A stretch of DNA of 64,000 nt, from contig NZ_BOMS01000026.1 in NCBI RefSeq assembly GCF_016862315.1, positions 186,001 through 250,000 of the forward strand. Reading direction: 5' to 3'. The DNA is from Actinoplanes palleronii. Lineage in GTDB: Bacteria; Actinomycetota; Actinomycetes; Mycobacteriales; Micromonosporaceae. Shown here in pieces: positions 48,648-57,056 of the stretch. A program made the position numbers and the translations under genes. The notes beneath the pieces were generated by a model that was given only the letters and a program-made list of their open reading frames with translations, made no database searches and was not told where the DNA came from. Each line of letters opens with the position of its first letter. Position 1 is the first letter of the stretch.

Positions 48648-50618
48648 TCAGTAGCGGAACGTGTTGACCAGGCTCGTCATGTCCCCGGCCAGCCGGGACA
48701 GCTCGGCCACCGCGTCCTGTGCCTCGCGCGCGTTCGCCGAGGCCTTCCGGGCCACCTCGTTCACCTCGGCGATCGCGTCGGACACCCGCCCGGTGTTGCC
48801 GGCCGCGTCGGAGACACCCCGGCTCATCTCGGTGGTGGTCGCGGTCTGCTCCTCGACCGCCGAGGCGATCGACGTGGTGTAGTCGCCGATGGTCGCGATC
48901 ACCTGGACGATCTGGGTGATCGCCGAGGCCGCGTTGCCGCTGATCGACTGGATCGCGGTGATCCGGTTGGTGATCTCCTCGGTCGCCCGGGCGGTCTGCT
49001 GGGCCAGCTCCTTCACCTCGCCGGCCACCACCGCGAAGCCCTTGCCCATCTCACCGGCCCGGGCCGCCTCGATCGTCGCGTTCAGCGCGAGCAGGTTGGT
49101 CTGCTCGGCGATGCTGGTGATCAGCTTGACCACGTCGCCGATCTCGTCGGTCGCCGTGCCCAGCTCGGCCACCTGCCGGTTGGTGGTCTCGGCCACGGTC
49201 CGCGCGTTGTTGGCCACCTCGGCGGCCTGCGCGGCGTTGGAGGCGATCTCGCCGATCGAGGCGTTCATCTCCTCGGCGCCGGCGGCCACCGACTGCACAC
49301 CCTCGTCGACGGTCTGGGTGGCGTCCGCGGCGGTCCCCGACTTCTCGGAGACCCGGGCCGCGTCGGCGCCGAGCCGGATCGTGGTCTCGTTGAGCCGCTG
49401 GGCGGCGGCCCGCACCTGGTCGGCGGAGCCGGCGATGCCGCGCACGGTGCCGGCCACCTTCTCCACGAACCGGTTGAACGCCTGCGCCAGCTCGCCGGAC
49501 TCGTCGTCCCGGGTCACCTCGGCCCGCTGGGTCAGGTCACCCTCGCCGTCGGCGATCTGCGCCATCCGGTCCCGGAGCCGCTCGATCGGCCGGACCACCG
49601 ACCGGGCCAGCAGCAACGCGATCCCCGCCGAGATCAGCACCGCGACCAGCGTGATCCACATGCTGGTGCGCTGCGCGTCGTTCGCCTCGGCCAGGATGGT
49701 GGCGGTCGGCACCGTGACGATCAGCGACCAGGTGTCCTCGGTCCCGAGCGCCACCGGCACCGCGATCTGCACCTGCTCGGCACCGTCCCCGGAGATCACG
49801 CGCTGCGCCGCCGCCGCGGAGCCGGCCGCTTTCGCACCCAGCTGGGCCACCGCCGTGTCGGCGGCCTTACCCGCCTGCGCGCTGTCCCCGCCGCCGGCCA
49901 GCAGGCCGTTCGAGCTGACCAGCATGGCGCTGCCGGTGCCGAACGGCTTGATCGCGGCGACCGTCGCGCCGACGCTCTCCAGCGGCAGGTCGACACCGGC
50001 GACACCGACCGTCGTGCCACCCTTGATGATCGGCGCGGCCATCGAGGTCATCAGCACGGCCTTGCCGCCCACCTCGTACGAGTACGGCTCGAGCACCTTC
50101 TCCTTGCCGGTCGCCTGCGCGATCAGGTAGTAGTCGCCGGCGCCCTGTTTCGTGTAGTCGGTGAGCACCGCCGACGTGATCGTGGCGCCGTCCCGGAACC
50201 AGTACGGCACGAACCGCCCGGTGGCGTCGTGCCGCGCGTCGGCGTCGCGGTACCGCCGGTCCCGCCCGTCGAACGCGTTCGGCTCCCACGCGGTCCACAC
50301 CCCGAGATAGGCCGGATGGCCGCTGAGGATCGCCTGGAGCTCGGCGTTCGCCGTCGACCGGTTGCCACCCGAGGTCGACTCGGCGGCCATCGCCTCGGTC
50401 AGATCCCGGGCGGTGTTCATCGCGGTCATCAGGGTCTGCTGCACCTCGGCGGCGTTGCGGGCGGCGACCTCCCCGGCGTACGCGAACCCGGTCCGGCGCG
50501 CCTCCGCCGTGTTGTGCCGGGTGATGTAACCGGCGACCAGGGCCAGGGAGATGCCGGTGAGCAGCACCACGCAGATGATCAGGCGGAGCTTGATGGTCAT
50601 ACGTGGCAGGCGCACCAT
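48648..50618 (-). CDS. Methyl-accepting chemotaxis protein
   Basis: 656 residues: N-terminal membrane helix (about 8-28), a large extracellular dCache-like sensor domain (about 30-310, with [13 protein letters not shown] and PYWFRDG), a second membrane helix ([20 protein letters not shown]), a HAMP domain ([14 protein letters not shown]) and a cytoplasmic signalling helix with the hairpin tip [24 protein letters not shown]. It would signal to CheA/CheW, encoded elsewhere. Chemoreceptors are scarce in most actinomycetes but expected in those with motile spores. The periplasmic ligand is unknown; dCache domains often bind amino acids or carboxylates. Confidence 0.94.
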   Translation of the reverse strand: MVRLPRMTIKLRLIICVVLLTGISLALVAGYITRHNTAEARRTGFAYAGEVAARNAAEVQQTLMTAMNTARDLTEAMAAESTSGGNRSTANAELQAILSGHPAYLGVWTAWEPNAFDGRDRRYRDADARHDATGRFVPYWFRDGATITSAVLTDYTKQGAGDYYLIAQATGKEKVLEPYSYEVGGKAVLMTSMAAPIIKGGTTVGVAGVDLPLESVGATVAAIKPFGTGSAMLVSSNGLLAGGGDSAQAGKAADTAVAQLGAKAAGSAAAAQRVISGDGAEQVQIAVPVALGTEDTWSLIVTVPTATILAEANDAQRTSMWITLVAVLISAGIALLLARSVVRPIERLRDRMAQIADGEGDLTQRAEVTRDDESGELAQAFNRFVEKVAGTVRGIAGSADQVRAAAQRLNETTIRLGADAARVSEKSGTAADATQTVDEGVQSVAAGAEEMNASIGEIASNAAQAAEVANNARTVAETTNRQVAELGTATDEIGDVVKLITSIAEQTNLLALNATIEAARAGEMGKGFAVVAGEVKELAQQTARATEEITNRITAIQSISGNAASAITQIVQVIATIGDYTTSIASAVEEQTATTTEMSRGVSDAAGNTGRVSDAIAEVNEVARKASANAREAQDAVAELSRLAGDMTSLVNTFRY

Positions 50619-50719
50619 TGCCCCCTCGGTGGCTCAAAGCAGTCGACAACACCGTGTTCGGCACGATCGCACGGTCGCTGAGGGGAACACCGCGGAACGG
50701 GGCATGAGATCATCCGGCG

Positions 50720-51913
50720 GTGCGCCGCCTGATCGTCACTCTGCTCGTGGTCTGCCAGAGCGCCCAGGCGCTGATCTTCGGCGGGATCGCGCTGTTCCTC
50801 CCGCTGATCCGCACCGACCTGGGTCTGAGCTTCGCGCAGGCGGGCACGCTCGCCGCGGCTAGCAGCCTGACCTACGCGCTGATGCAGGTGCCGTCCGGTT
50901 TCCTGGCCGACCGGTACTCCCCGCGCACGCTGTTCCTGATCGGGCTGCTCGGCACGAATCTGCTCGCCGCGATGTTCGCCGTGCTCCATTCGTACGACAT
51001 GCTCCTGATCAATCAGGCGCTCTCCGGTTTCTTCCGGGCGCTGGTCTTCGCGCCCGGCCTCATGTTGATCAGCGAGCAGTTCCCCAGTGACCGGCGCGCC
51101 ACCGCGATGGGTCTCTACGTGGCCGGCGGGTTCTCGTCGAACATCCTGCTCAGCTCGACCGGCCCGCTGCTGGTCGGCCCGCTCGGCTGGCGGCTGCTGT
51201 TCGTGCTGTTCGCCGCGTCCGGGCTGCTCGCCCTGGTGCTCTACCTGCGGGCCGCCGGGCCGGCCGTGCCGAAACCCGCGCCGGACCACCCGGTACGCGT
51301 CGCCGACCTGCCCGTCCTGCTGCGGCACCGGATCGTCTGGCTGACCGGGGTGATCCAGTTCGCCCGGCTGGCCGTCGCGCAGGGCTTCACGTTCTGGCTG
51401 CCCACCTGGCTGGTCGTCGACCGCGGCCAGTCGCTCGCCGCGGCCGGGCTGGTCGCCGCGCTCGGCGCCGCGGTGACCGCGCCGGCCAACTTCCTCGGCG
51501 GCTACGTCTCGGACCGGATCGGCCGCCCGCTGCTGGTGATCAGCGGCTCGCTGGTGGTGCTGACGGCCGGGCTGGCGCTGCTCACCTACGTGCCCGGGAT
51601 GCCGGCCGTGCTGGTCGTGGTCGCGCTGATCTCGATGGTCGTGCAGGTCTACTTCGGACCGCTGTTCGCGCTGCCGATCGCCGTGCTCGGGACGCAGCGG
51701 GCCGGGCTGATCAGCGGGTTCGGCAACTTCTGCGCGAACCTGGGCGGCTTCGCGTTCGTCTACCTGCTCGGCGCGGTGAAGGACGCCACCGGCTCGTTCC
51801 GGGCCGGGTTCCTGAGCCTGGCGGCGCTCTGCGTGGTCGCGCTGGTGGCGGCGTTCTTCGCGCGGACCCGGTCGGACTTGTCCACGTACAGCCGGCCGTC
51901 GGCGACCGCGTAG
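50720..51913 (+). CDS. MFS transporter
   Basis: 397 residues, twelve helices in two halves. Loop 2-3 motif GFLADRYSPRTLFLIG and the matching loop 8-9 GGYVSDRIGRPLLVISG are typical MFS signatures. RLIVTLLVVCQSAQALIFGGIALFLPLIRTDL at the start resembles the ACS/NNP-like uptake branch (NarK, organic acid and sugar-acid carriers) rather than drug efflux, but the substrate is open. GTG 50720 is used. Its last 154 bp overlap the convergent GGDEF gene. Confidence 0.87.
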   Translation: MRRLIVTLLVVCQSAQALIFGGIALFLPLIRTDLGLSFAQAGTLAAASSLTYALMQVPSGFLADRYSPRTLFLIGLLGTNLLAAMFAVLHSYDMLLINQALSGFFRALVFAPGLMLISEQFPSDRRATAMGLYVAGGFSSNILLSSTGPLLVGPLGWRLLFVLFAASGLLALVLYLRAAGPAVPKPAPDHPVRVADLPVLLRHRIVWLTGVIQFARLAVAQGFTFWLPTWLVVDRGQSLAAAGLVAALGAAVTAPANFLGGYVSDRIGRPLLVISGSLVVLTAGLALLTYVPGMPAVLVVVALISMVVQVYFGPLFALPIAVLGTQRAGLISGFGNFCANLGGFAFVYLLGAVKDATGSFRAGFLSLAALCVVALVAAFFARTRSDLSTYSRPSATA

Positions 51914-53913
51914 AGGGCGTCGAAGTCGTCGCCGTCGTGGTCCAGCACAGCGGCGCCGACACTGGCCGGGGTCCGCTCGGCGAGAGCCGTCCGCAGCCGC
52001 CGGGCGGCGTCGGCCGCCGTGTCGCCGATCGCGCCCGGGACGCCGGCATCGCCTGTCGGGCCCGGGGACCCCACGTCGGTGAGCAGGACCACGAACTCGT
52101 CGCCGCCGAGGCGGCCCACCACGTCGTGCGGCTGGGCGGCCCGGCGCAGTGTCGCGGCCACCCAGCGCAGCAACTCGTCACCGGCCGCGTGCCCGGCCGA
52201 GTCGTTGAGCTGTTTGAACCCGTCCAGGTCGAAGACCAGCAGGGCGACACCGCGGGCTCGCCCGGACTCCGCGGTGAACCGCTCGGCGAACCCGCGGCGG
52301 TTCAGCACGCCGGTGAGCGCGTCCACCCTGGACAGTGCGGTGAGCAGCTCACGCTGCCGGGCGGCGGCACGGCCCTGTGTCGCGGTGGCCACCGCCACGG
52401 CGGCGGTGCCCAGGAGGCTGATCACGACGTACCAGAGGCTCGCTCCGCCGACGGTCACCGCGACCGTGACGTACAGCGCGCCGGTGGCGACCGCGACCGG
52501 CGCGGCGATCGCGCGGCGCAGACCCAGCATCAGCAACGGCACCGCGAGCAGCATCCCGATCCCGAGCGGGCCGGCCACCCCGCCGTCCAGGGCCGCGATC
52601 GCGGCGCAGCTCAGGAACGAGCTGACCGCGAACGCCAGCATCAGCGGGCGGGCCAGCCGCGAACGGCTGAGCCGGTCGGCGCCGGCGACCAGGGCGAGGC
52701 CGGTGGCGAAACCCCAGAAGCAGAGCGCGACCATGCCGGAGCGGTGCGGGTGGCCGCCGGCGAAGAGCAGCACGTAGACGGCGGCGGTGCCGGTCTGCGC
52801 GACCGCCATCCAGCCCGGGTCGGCGATCGCGTGCCGTTTGCGGGTCGGCGCCGAGCACGGCTCCGGGTCTGTCGACCTCTGCTCGCCGAGTTCGGCGCCG
52901 GCCTCGGCCACCGCGGCGGCACTCGGCGCGTGGCGGTCCCGGCCGGCCTTGTCGGCATACAGGCGCCGGTCCGCGGCCGCGGACAGCCCGGCCGCGTCGG
53001 TCGCGTCGTACGGAAAAGTCGCGGACCCCAGGCTGGACGGCGCGCAACGGTTCAGCCGGGCCCGGACCCGGTCCACCGCCGACGCCGCGCCGCCCGCATC
53101 GGTACCGGTCAGCAGCAGCGCGAACTCGTCGCCGCCGAGCCGCCCGGCCGCGTCCGGCCCGCGCAGACCGGCCCGCAGCTCGCGTCCGGCCCAGGTCAGC
53201 AGGTCGTCGCCGGCCCGGTGACCGTGACTGTCGTTGACGGTCTTGAAGTGGTCCAGGTCGAGCAGGATCAGGGTGACCGGCTCGCCGGTGCGCTCCGCGC
53301 CGGCCAGCGCCGCGGCCACCCGCTCGTCGAAGCCGCGCCGGTTCAGGCAGCCGGTCAGCGGGTCGGTGCGCGAGCTGTCCGCGAGGCGGCGGCGCAGCCC
53401 GATCAGGACCGCGGCGTGCCGCCGGCAGAGCACCGCCGAACCGGCGAAACCGAGCACGTGGACCACGGCATATCCGGCCGGCGCCGGGTCACCCCAGAAG
53501 ACCACCGCGGCGTACGCCAGCGCGCTGTACGCACCCACCACCGGGAACGCCGCCGGGGGCAGCACGATGGCCAGCAGCATCACCGAACCGGGGACCAGCG
53601 TGCCGAGCGGCCCGGCCACCCCGCCGTCGAGCAGGGCCAGGACGGCCGACCCGGTCAGCGTGACGGCCGACCCGGCGAGCAGCGCCACGAGCCGGCCCCG
53701 GCGTGAACCGGCCAGCCGCCCGGACCGGGTCCAGAGCAGGACGCCGGCCAGGACCATCGTCGCGGCCACCGCCAGCATCACGCCGCGGTGCGGATCAGAC
53801 CAGGTGACCGTCGCGTACCCGGCGGCGAGCAGTGCCGGGGCGCTGCCGTTCACCGCGATCGCCCGGAGCGTGCGGCGCCGGGACCGGACGGCTCCCACCG
53901 ACACACCTGGCAT
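51760..53913 (-). CDS. Tandemly duplicated membrane-GGDEF protein (two diguanylate cyclase modules)
   Basis: 717 residues built as [membrane helices-GGDEF]-[membrane helices-GGDEF]. Module 1: helices about 20-175, then SRTDPLTGCLNRRGF and RLGGDEFALLL, with an inhibitory RxxD site (RGPD) five residues before GGDEF. Module 2: helices about 375-500, then SRVDALTGVLNRRGF and RLGGDEFVVLL, where the RxxD position reads QPHD. Both membrane parts share LDGGVAGPLG, which shows internal duplication. GGGAGG precedes ATG 53913. The C-terminal 45 or so residues run beyond the domain into the convergent MFS gene. It is divergent from two Flp pilin genes, so it may control pilus-related behaviour through cyclic di-GMP. 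Confidence 0.88.
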   Translation of the reverse strand: MPGVSVGAVRSRRRTLRAIAVNGSAPALLAAGYATVTWSDPHRGVMLAVAATMVLAGVLLWTRSGRLAGSRRGRLVALLAGSAVTLTGSAVLALLDGGVAGPLGTLVPGSVMLLAIVLPPAAFPVVGAYSALAYAAVVFWGDPAPAGYAVVHVLGFAGSAVLCRRHAAVLIGLRRRLADSSRTDPLTGCLNRRGFDERVAAALAGAERTGEPVTLILLDLDHFKTVNDSHGHRAGDDLLTWAGRELRAGLRGPDAAGRLGGDEFALLLTGTDAGGAASAVDRVRARLNRCAPSSLGSATFPYDATDAAGLSAAADRRLYADKAGRDRHAPSAAAVAEAGAELGEQRSTDPEPCSAPTRKRHAIADPGWMAVAQTGTAAVYVLLFAGGHPHRSGMVALCFWGFATGLALVAGADRLSRSRLARPLMLAFAVSSFLSCAAIAALDGGVAGPLGIGMLLAVPLLMLGLRRAIAAPVAVATGALYVTVAVTVGGASLWYVVISLLGTAAVAVATATQGRAAARQRELLTALSRVDALTGVLNRRGFAERFTAESGRARGVALLVFDLDGFKQLNDSAGHAAGDELLRWVAATLRRAAQPHDVVGRLGGDEFVVLLTDVGSPGPTGDAGVPGAIGDTAADAARRLRTALAERTPASVGAAVLDHDGDDFDALYAVADGRLYVDKSDRVRAKNAATSATTQSAARLRNPARNEPVASFTAPSR

Positions 53914-54184
53914 GAGCACCTCCCGGCCGTGAGTCACGGCCGGCACGATCGGCCCTCCACGGGCGGCCTTGAGTGTTCCGGCCACCGCAATTGCGCCGTC
54001 GTGCACCCGGGCCGCAACCCGGGTGGATTAACCGCCGCCCGGGGCCTTGCCGGAGTGCACGAATCTGCAACGTCGCGGACCCGACCTGCAACCACGTAAG
54101 GCTTCAGCGGCCCAGTGGTCGGACCGAAGTCATAGTTGCCGCCAGCTGAACCTGACGGTGACCGCACAGCCAAGGAGAAGCGCC

Positions 54185-54388
54185 ATGGACAAGCTCAACA
54201 TGATCGTCGCCTACGCCCACGCCCGCTTCGCCTCGATGGAGCGCCGCAACGACGAGGGCGCCACCGCCGTCGAGTACTCGCTGCTCGCCGCTCTGATCGC
54301 CGGCCTCTGCATCGTCGCCGTCACGGCCTTCGGCACCCAGATCGCCTCGGTCTTCTCCACCCTGACCACCAAGATCAAGATCACCTGA
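54185..54388 (+). CDS. Flp-family type IVb pilin 1
   Basis: 67 residues. Cytoplasmic leader with RRNDEGATAVEYSLLAALIAG, the Flp prepilin processing region (Gly before ATAVEY), then a single hydrophobic helix and a short polar tail ending KIKIT. AAGGAG lies 7 nt before ATG 54185. No tad assembly genes, prepilin peptidase or secretion ATPase is in the window. It lies 271 bp from the divergent GGDEF gene, separated by an 8-bp-stem hairpin (54004-54025). Confidence 0.9.
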   Translation: MDKLNMIVAYAHARFASMERRNDEGATAVEYSLLAALIAGLCIVAVTAFGTQIASVFSTLTTKIKIT

Positions 54389-54574
54389 GCCGACTCCCCC
54401 GGCGCGGTGCTCCCCCGGTCCCGCCGGGAGCACCCGCCCGGGAGGCAGGCCCCGGTGCCTCGCGGAAACGCCTGGCCGGGGCGGCAAGCTCAGCACTCTG
54501 CAGACCGCCGGCAGGAAGCCCGGATCCCTGGTCGCCGCACAGCGGAGGCCGCGTCCACGTCGCAAGGAAGCGCC

Positions 54575-54772
54575 ATGCAAAGACTGACCATGCTCGCCGC
54601 CTACCTCCGTGCCCGCTGCCTCTCCCAGGCCGACGACCGCGGCGCCACCGCCGTCGAATACTCCCTGCTGGCCGCCCTGATCGCGGGCCTCTGCATCATC
54701 GCGGTCACCGCCTTCGGCACCCAGATCGCCTCGGTCTTCGACACGCTGACCTCCAAAATCAAAATCACCTGA
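54575..54772 (+). CDS. Flp-family type IVb pilin 2
   Basis: 65 residues, paralogue of the gene 186 bp upstream. It is nearly identical from GATAVEYSLLAALIAGLCI through AVTAFGTQIASVF and again ends KIKIT. The cytoplasmic leader differs more (MQRLTMLAAYLRARC, with an extra Cys). AAGGAAG precedes ATG 54575. The spacer between the pilins has no gene. Confidence 0.9.
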   Translation: MQRLTMLAAYLRARCLSQADDRGATAVEYSLLAALIAGLCIIAVTAFGTQIASVFDTLTSKIKIT

Positions 54773-54922
54773 CCAAGGCAAAGGCGCAGGGGTACGGCCG
54801 GTGGCCGCGCCTCTGCGCTTTCGTCGTCCCGGAGGGGAGCGCACTTCGCCCGTCTCACGCGGCCGCACAGCCGGGTGGGAACGTGGTTGCCCGGCCGGTC
54901 GGGCTGCTCCAGGATGACCGCC

Positions 54923-55684
54923 ATGAGCATGAGCCCGGCCGAGGTGGCCGACGCCGTCGACGAGGCACTGGCCGCCGAGGAGGATCGACGCTGGGCGCTC
55001 CTCTCCCACCTGCAGTTCCACGGTGGCGAGGCCGCCCTGCACCGCGCCACCGACCTGAGCCGGGACACCGATCCCGAGCGCCGCAGGCTGGCCGCCGACA
55101 TCCTGGCCCAGCTCGGCACGGGCCAGGGGACGCCGGCCCGGACGAGCCCCTACCGCACGGAAGCGACCACCGTGCTGCTCGCGATGGCCCACGACGACGA
55201 GGCGCCGGAGGTGCTCGACTCGGTGGCCTACGCGTTCGGGCACATCGGGGACGACCGCTGCGTGCCGGCGCTGATCCGGCTGAGCACGCACGCATCAGAC
55301 CAGGTTCGGCACGGTGTCGTTTTCGGACTGCTGGGCTGGGACGACCCGGCCGCCCTGACCACGCTGATCCGGCTGACCACGGACACCGACCCGGAGGTGC
55401 GCAACTGGGCGACGTTCGGCCTGGCCCGGCAGACCGACGCGGACACCCCGGAACTCCGGGCCGCGCTGGCCGCACGGCTCGACGACGAGGACGAGATCCG
55501 GTACGAGGCGATCAGCGGCCTGGCCCTGCGTGACGACGACCGCGCCGTCGAACCGATGCTCCAGGCGCTGACCGCCGCGAAGAACGGCGACAGCGGCTGG
55601 GACCTCACCGAGGTGCTGCACCGCACCGCCGCCCGCACCGCCGACCCCCGCCTGCGGCACCACCTGCCCGACTGGCCCCGCTAG
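54923..55684 (+). CDS. HEAT-repeat protein
   Basis: 253 residues, soluble and acidic, made of repeated helical pairs of about 31 residues (LDSVAYAFGHIGDDRCVPALIRLS; VRHGVVFGLLGWDDPAALTTLIRLT; VRNWATFGLARQTD; IRYEAISGLALRDDDRAVEPML). HEAT/PBS-lyase-like repeats serve as protein-binding scaffolds or in bilin lyases; nothing here indicates the partner. ATG 54923 has AGGA 8 nt upstream; ATG 54914 is the alternative. It is followed by a strong hairpin terminator. Confidence 0.85.
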   Translation: MSMSPAEVADAVDEALAAEEDRRWALLSHLQFHGGEAALHRATDLSRDTDPERRRLAADILAQLGTGQGTPARTSPYRTEATTVLLAMAHDDEAPEVLDSVAYAFGHIGDDRCVPALIRLSTHASDQVRHGVVFGLLGWDDPAALTTLIRLTTDTDPEVRNWATFGLARQTDADTPELRAALAARLDDEDEIRYEAISGLALRDDDRAVEPMLQALTAAKNGDSGWDLTEVLHRTAARTADPRLRHHLPDWPR

Positions 55685-55693
55685 GCACCACAC

Positions 55694-55736
55694 GCGTGGG
55701 GAGTTCGGGTGCGCACCGCGCCCGAACTCCCCACGC
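55694..55736. terminator. Bidirectional hairpin terminator, repeat family B
   Basis: Perfect 16-bp stem GCGTGGGGAGTTCGGG (55694-55709) with its complement at 55721-55736 and an 11-nt loop, between the HEAT-repeat gene and the convergent esterase. Its arms match the degenerate repeats at 5794-5939. Confidence 0.85.
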
Positions 55737-55746
55737 TCGGGGTGGG

Positions 55747-57054
55747 TCAGAACAGCGAGCGGGGGACGGCGCCGGCCAGCGCCGCATACCCCGCCGGATT
55801 CATGTGCAGGTGATCCCCCACGTCGTATGCCGGGTTCAGCCGGGCCGGCGAGGCCGGATCCGCCACGGCCGCCGCGAAGTCCACATAGGCGTCGAAGACC
55901 CCGCCCCGGATCACCCCGTTGACCGCCACCCGGGCCCGTTCCCGCAGCCCGCCCGGATCGTCATACCCGGCGTTCCCGCCGAACGGGGTGATCGTCGCCC
56001 CGTACACCCGCAGGTCCTGGGCGTGCGCGCGCTGCACGATCTGCCGGTACGCCCCGGTCAGCGCGGTGATCACCTGCCGCTGCCCGGCCTCGGTCGCCTC
56101 CGCCGTGCCGATGTCGTTGACCCCCTCGAAGACCAGCACCCAGGCCGCCCCGCTGACACCGAGCACGTCCCGGTCCAACCTGGCCAGGACGTTCGGCCCG
56201 AGCCCGTCGTGCAGCACCCGATTCCCGCCGGCCGCCTGGTTGAGCACGGCCAGCCGCGGATCGCGCAGCCGCGCGGCCAGCTGGTCCGGCCACCTGTCGT
56301 TCCCGTTCGTGGTGGAGCCCCGCCCATCGGTCAGCGAGTCCCCGATGATCACCACGCCGGCCGCGTCGGCAGCGGCCACCTCCACCCCGCTGAGCAGGTA
56401 CCAGTGGTCCACCGGCGTACCGGCGACGTCCGGCGCGGTCAGCGAATCGCCGTTAACCAGCCAGGACGTCGTCCGGGAACCGGGATGCGAAGTCAGATTC
56501 ACTCCCGCCTGACCGGCCGCGAGATACACCGAGACGCTCAACGCGGAACGGGCCGCGACGGTCAGCGCGACCGGGTCCGAGACGACCTGCGCACCGGCCG
56601 GCACCACGACGGACGGCTGCCCGCCGAAGGTCAGCACCCGTGAGCTGCCCGGCACGATCCCGGAGACGCCCGAGCCCCCGCCTGCCGGGAGTGCCACGGC
56701 CGCCGAGGTGAGCGGCAGGTCGGTGGTCCCGAACGCGTTCGAGAAGCGGATCCGGATGCTCTTCCCACCGATCGAGGCGCGCACGGTCTGCCGGATCGTG
56801 GTGTCCACCAGCACCGCGTCGCTGCCGGTGAACGGCGCGGGCGGCAGGTTCCCCGGCTCGGTGAGCTGCGGCATCGCTGTCCAGGTGTGCACCCACGCGA
56901 GCCGCTTGGCGGCCGCCGGGGACGGCGGGACCGCACCGGCGGCCGGTGCCGCGCCCACGGCGGCCGGAGCCAGGCCAGCCGCGGGGACCAGGCCAGCCGC
57001 GGGGACCAGGCCCACCACCCCGGCCGAGCCGGCCAGCAGAGCACGACGTTTCAT
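55747..57054 (-). CDS. Secreted SGNH/GDSL hydrolase (probable carbohydrate esterase)
   Basis: 435 residues. An N-terminal MKRRALLAGSAGVVGL resembles a Tat-type signal, followed by an Ala/Pro-rich stretch. SGNH blocks: GDSLTDGRG (nucleophile Ser), a Gly in NQAAGGN, Asn in EGVNDIG and the catalytic Asp/His in VGDHLHMN. A beta-rich N-terminal domain (about 60-215) precedes the hydrolase domain. GGAGG lies 8 nt before ATG 57054. It follows the GH115 gene by 2 bp, so it likely removes acetyl or other acyl groups from xylan in concert with that enzyme; deacetylation is inferred from context. Confidence 0.88.
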   Translation of the reverse strand: MKRRALLAGSAGVVGLVPAAGLVPAAGLAPAAVGAAPAAGAVPPSPAAAKRLAWVHTWTAMPQLTEPGNLPPAPFTGSDAVLVDTTIRQTVRASIGGKSIRIRFSNAFGTTDLPLTSAAVALPAGGGSGVSGIVPGSSRVLTFGGQPSVVVPAGAQVVSDPVALTVAARSALSVSVYLAAGQAGVNLTSHPGSRTTSWLVNGDSLTAPDVAGTPVDHWYLLSGVEVAAADAAGVVIIGDSLTDGRGSTTNGNDRWPDQLAARLRDPRLAVLNQAAGGNRVLHDGLGPNVLARLDRDVLGVSGAAWVLVFEGVNDIGTAEATEAGQRQVITALTGAYRQIVQRAHAQDLRVYGATITPFGGNAGYDDPGGLRERARVAVNGVIRGGVFDAYVDFAAAVADPASPARLNPAYDVGDHLHMNPAGYAALAGAVPRSLF

Positions 57055-57056
57055 GA

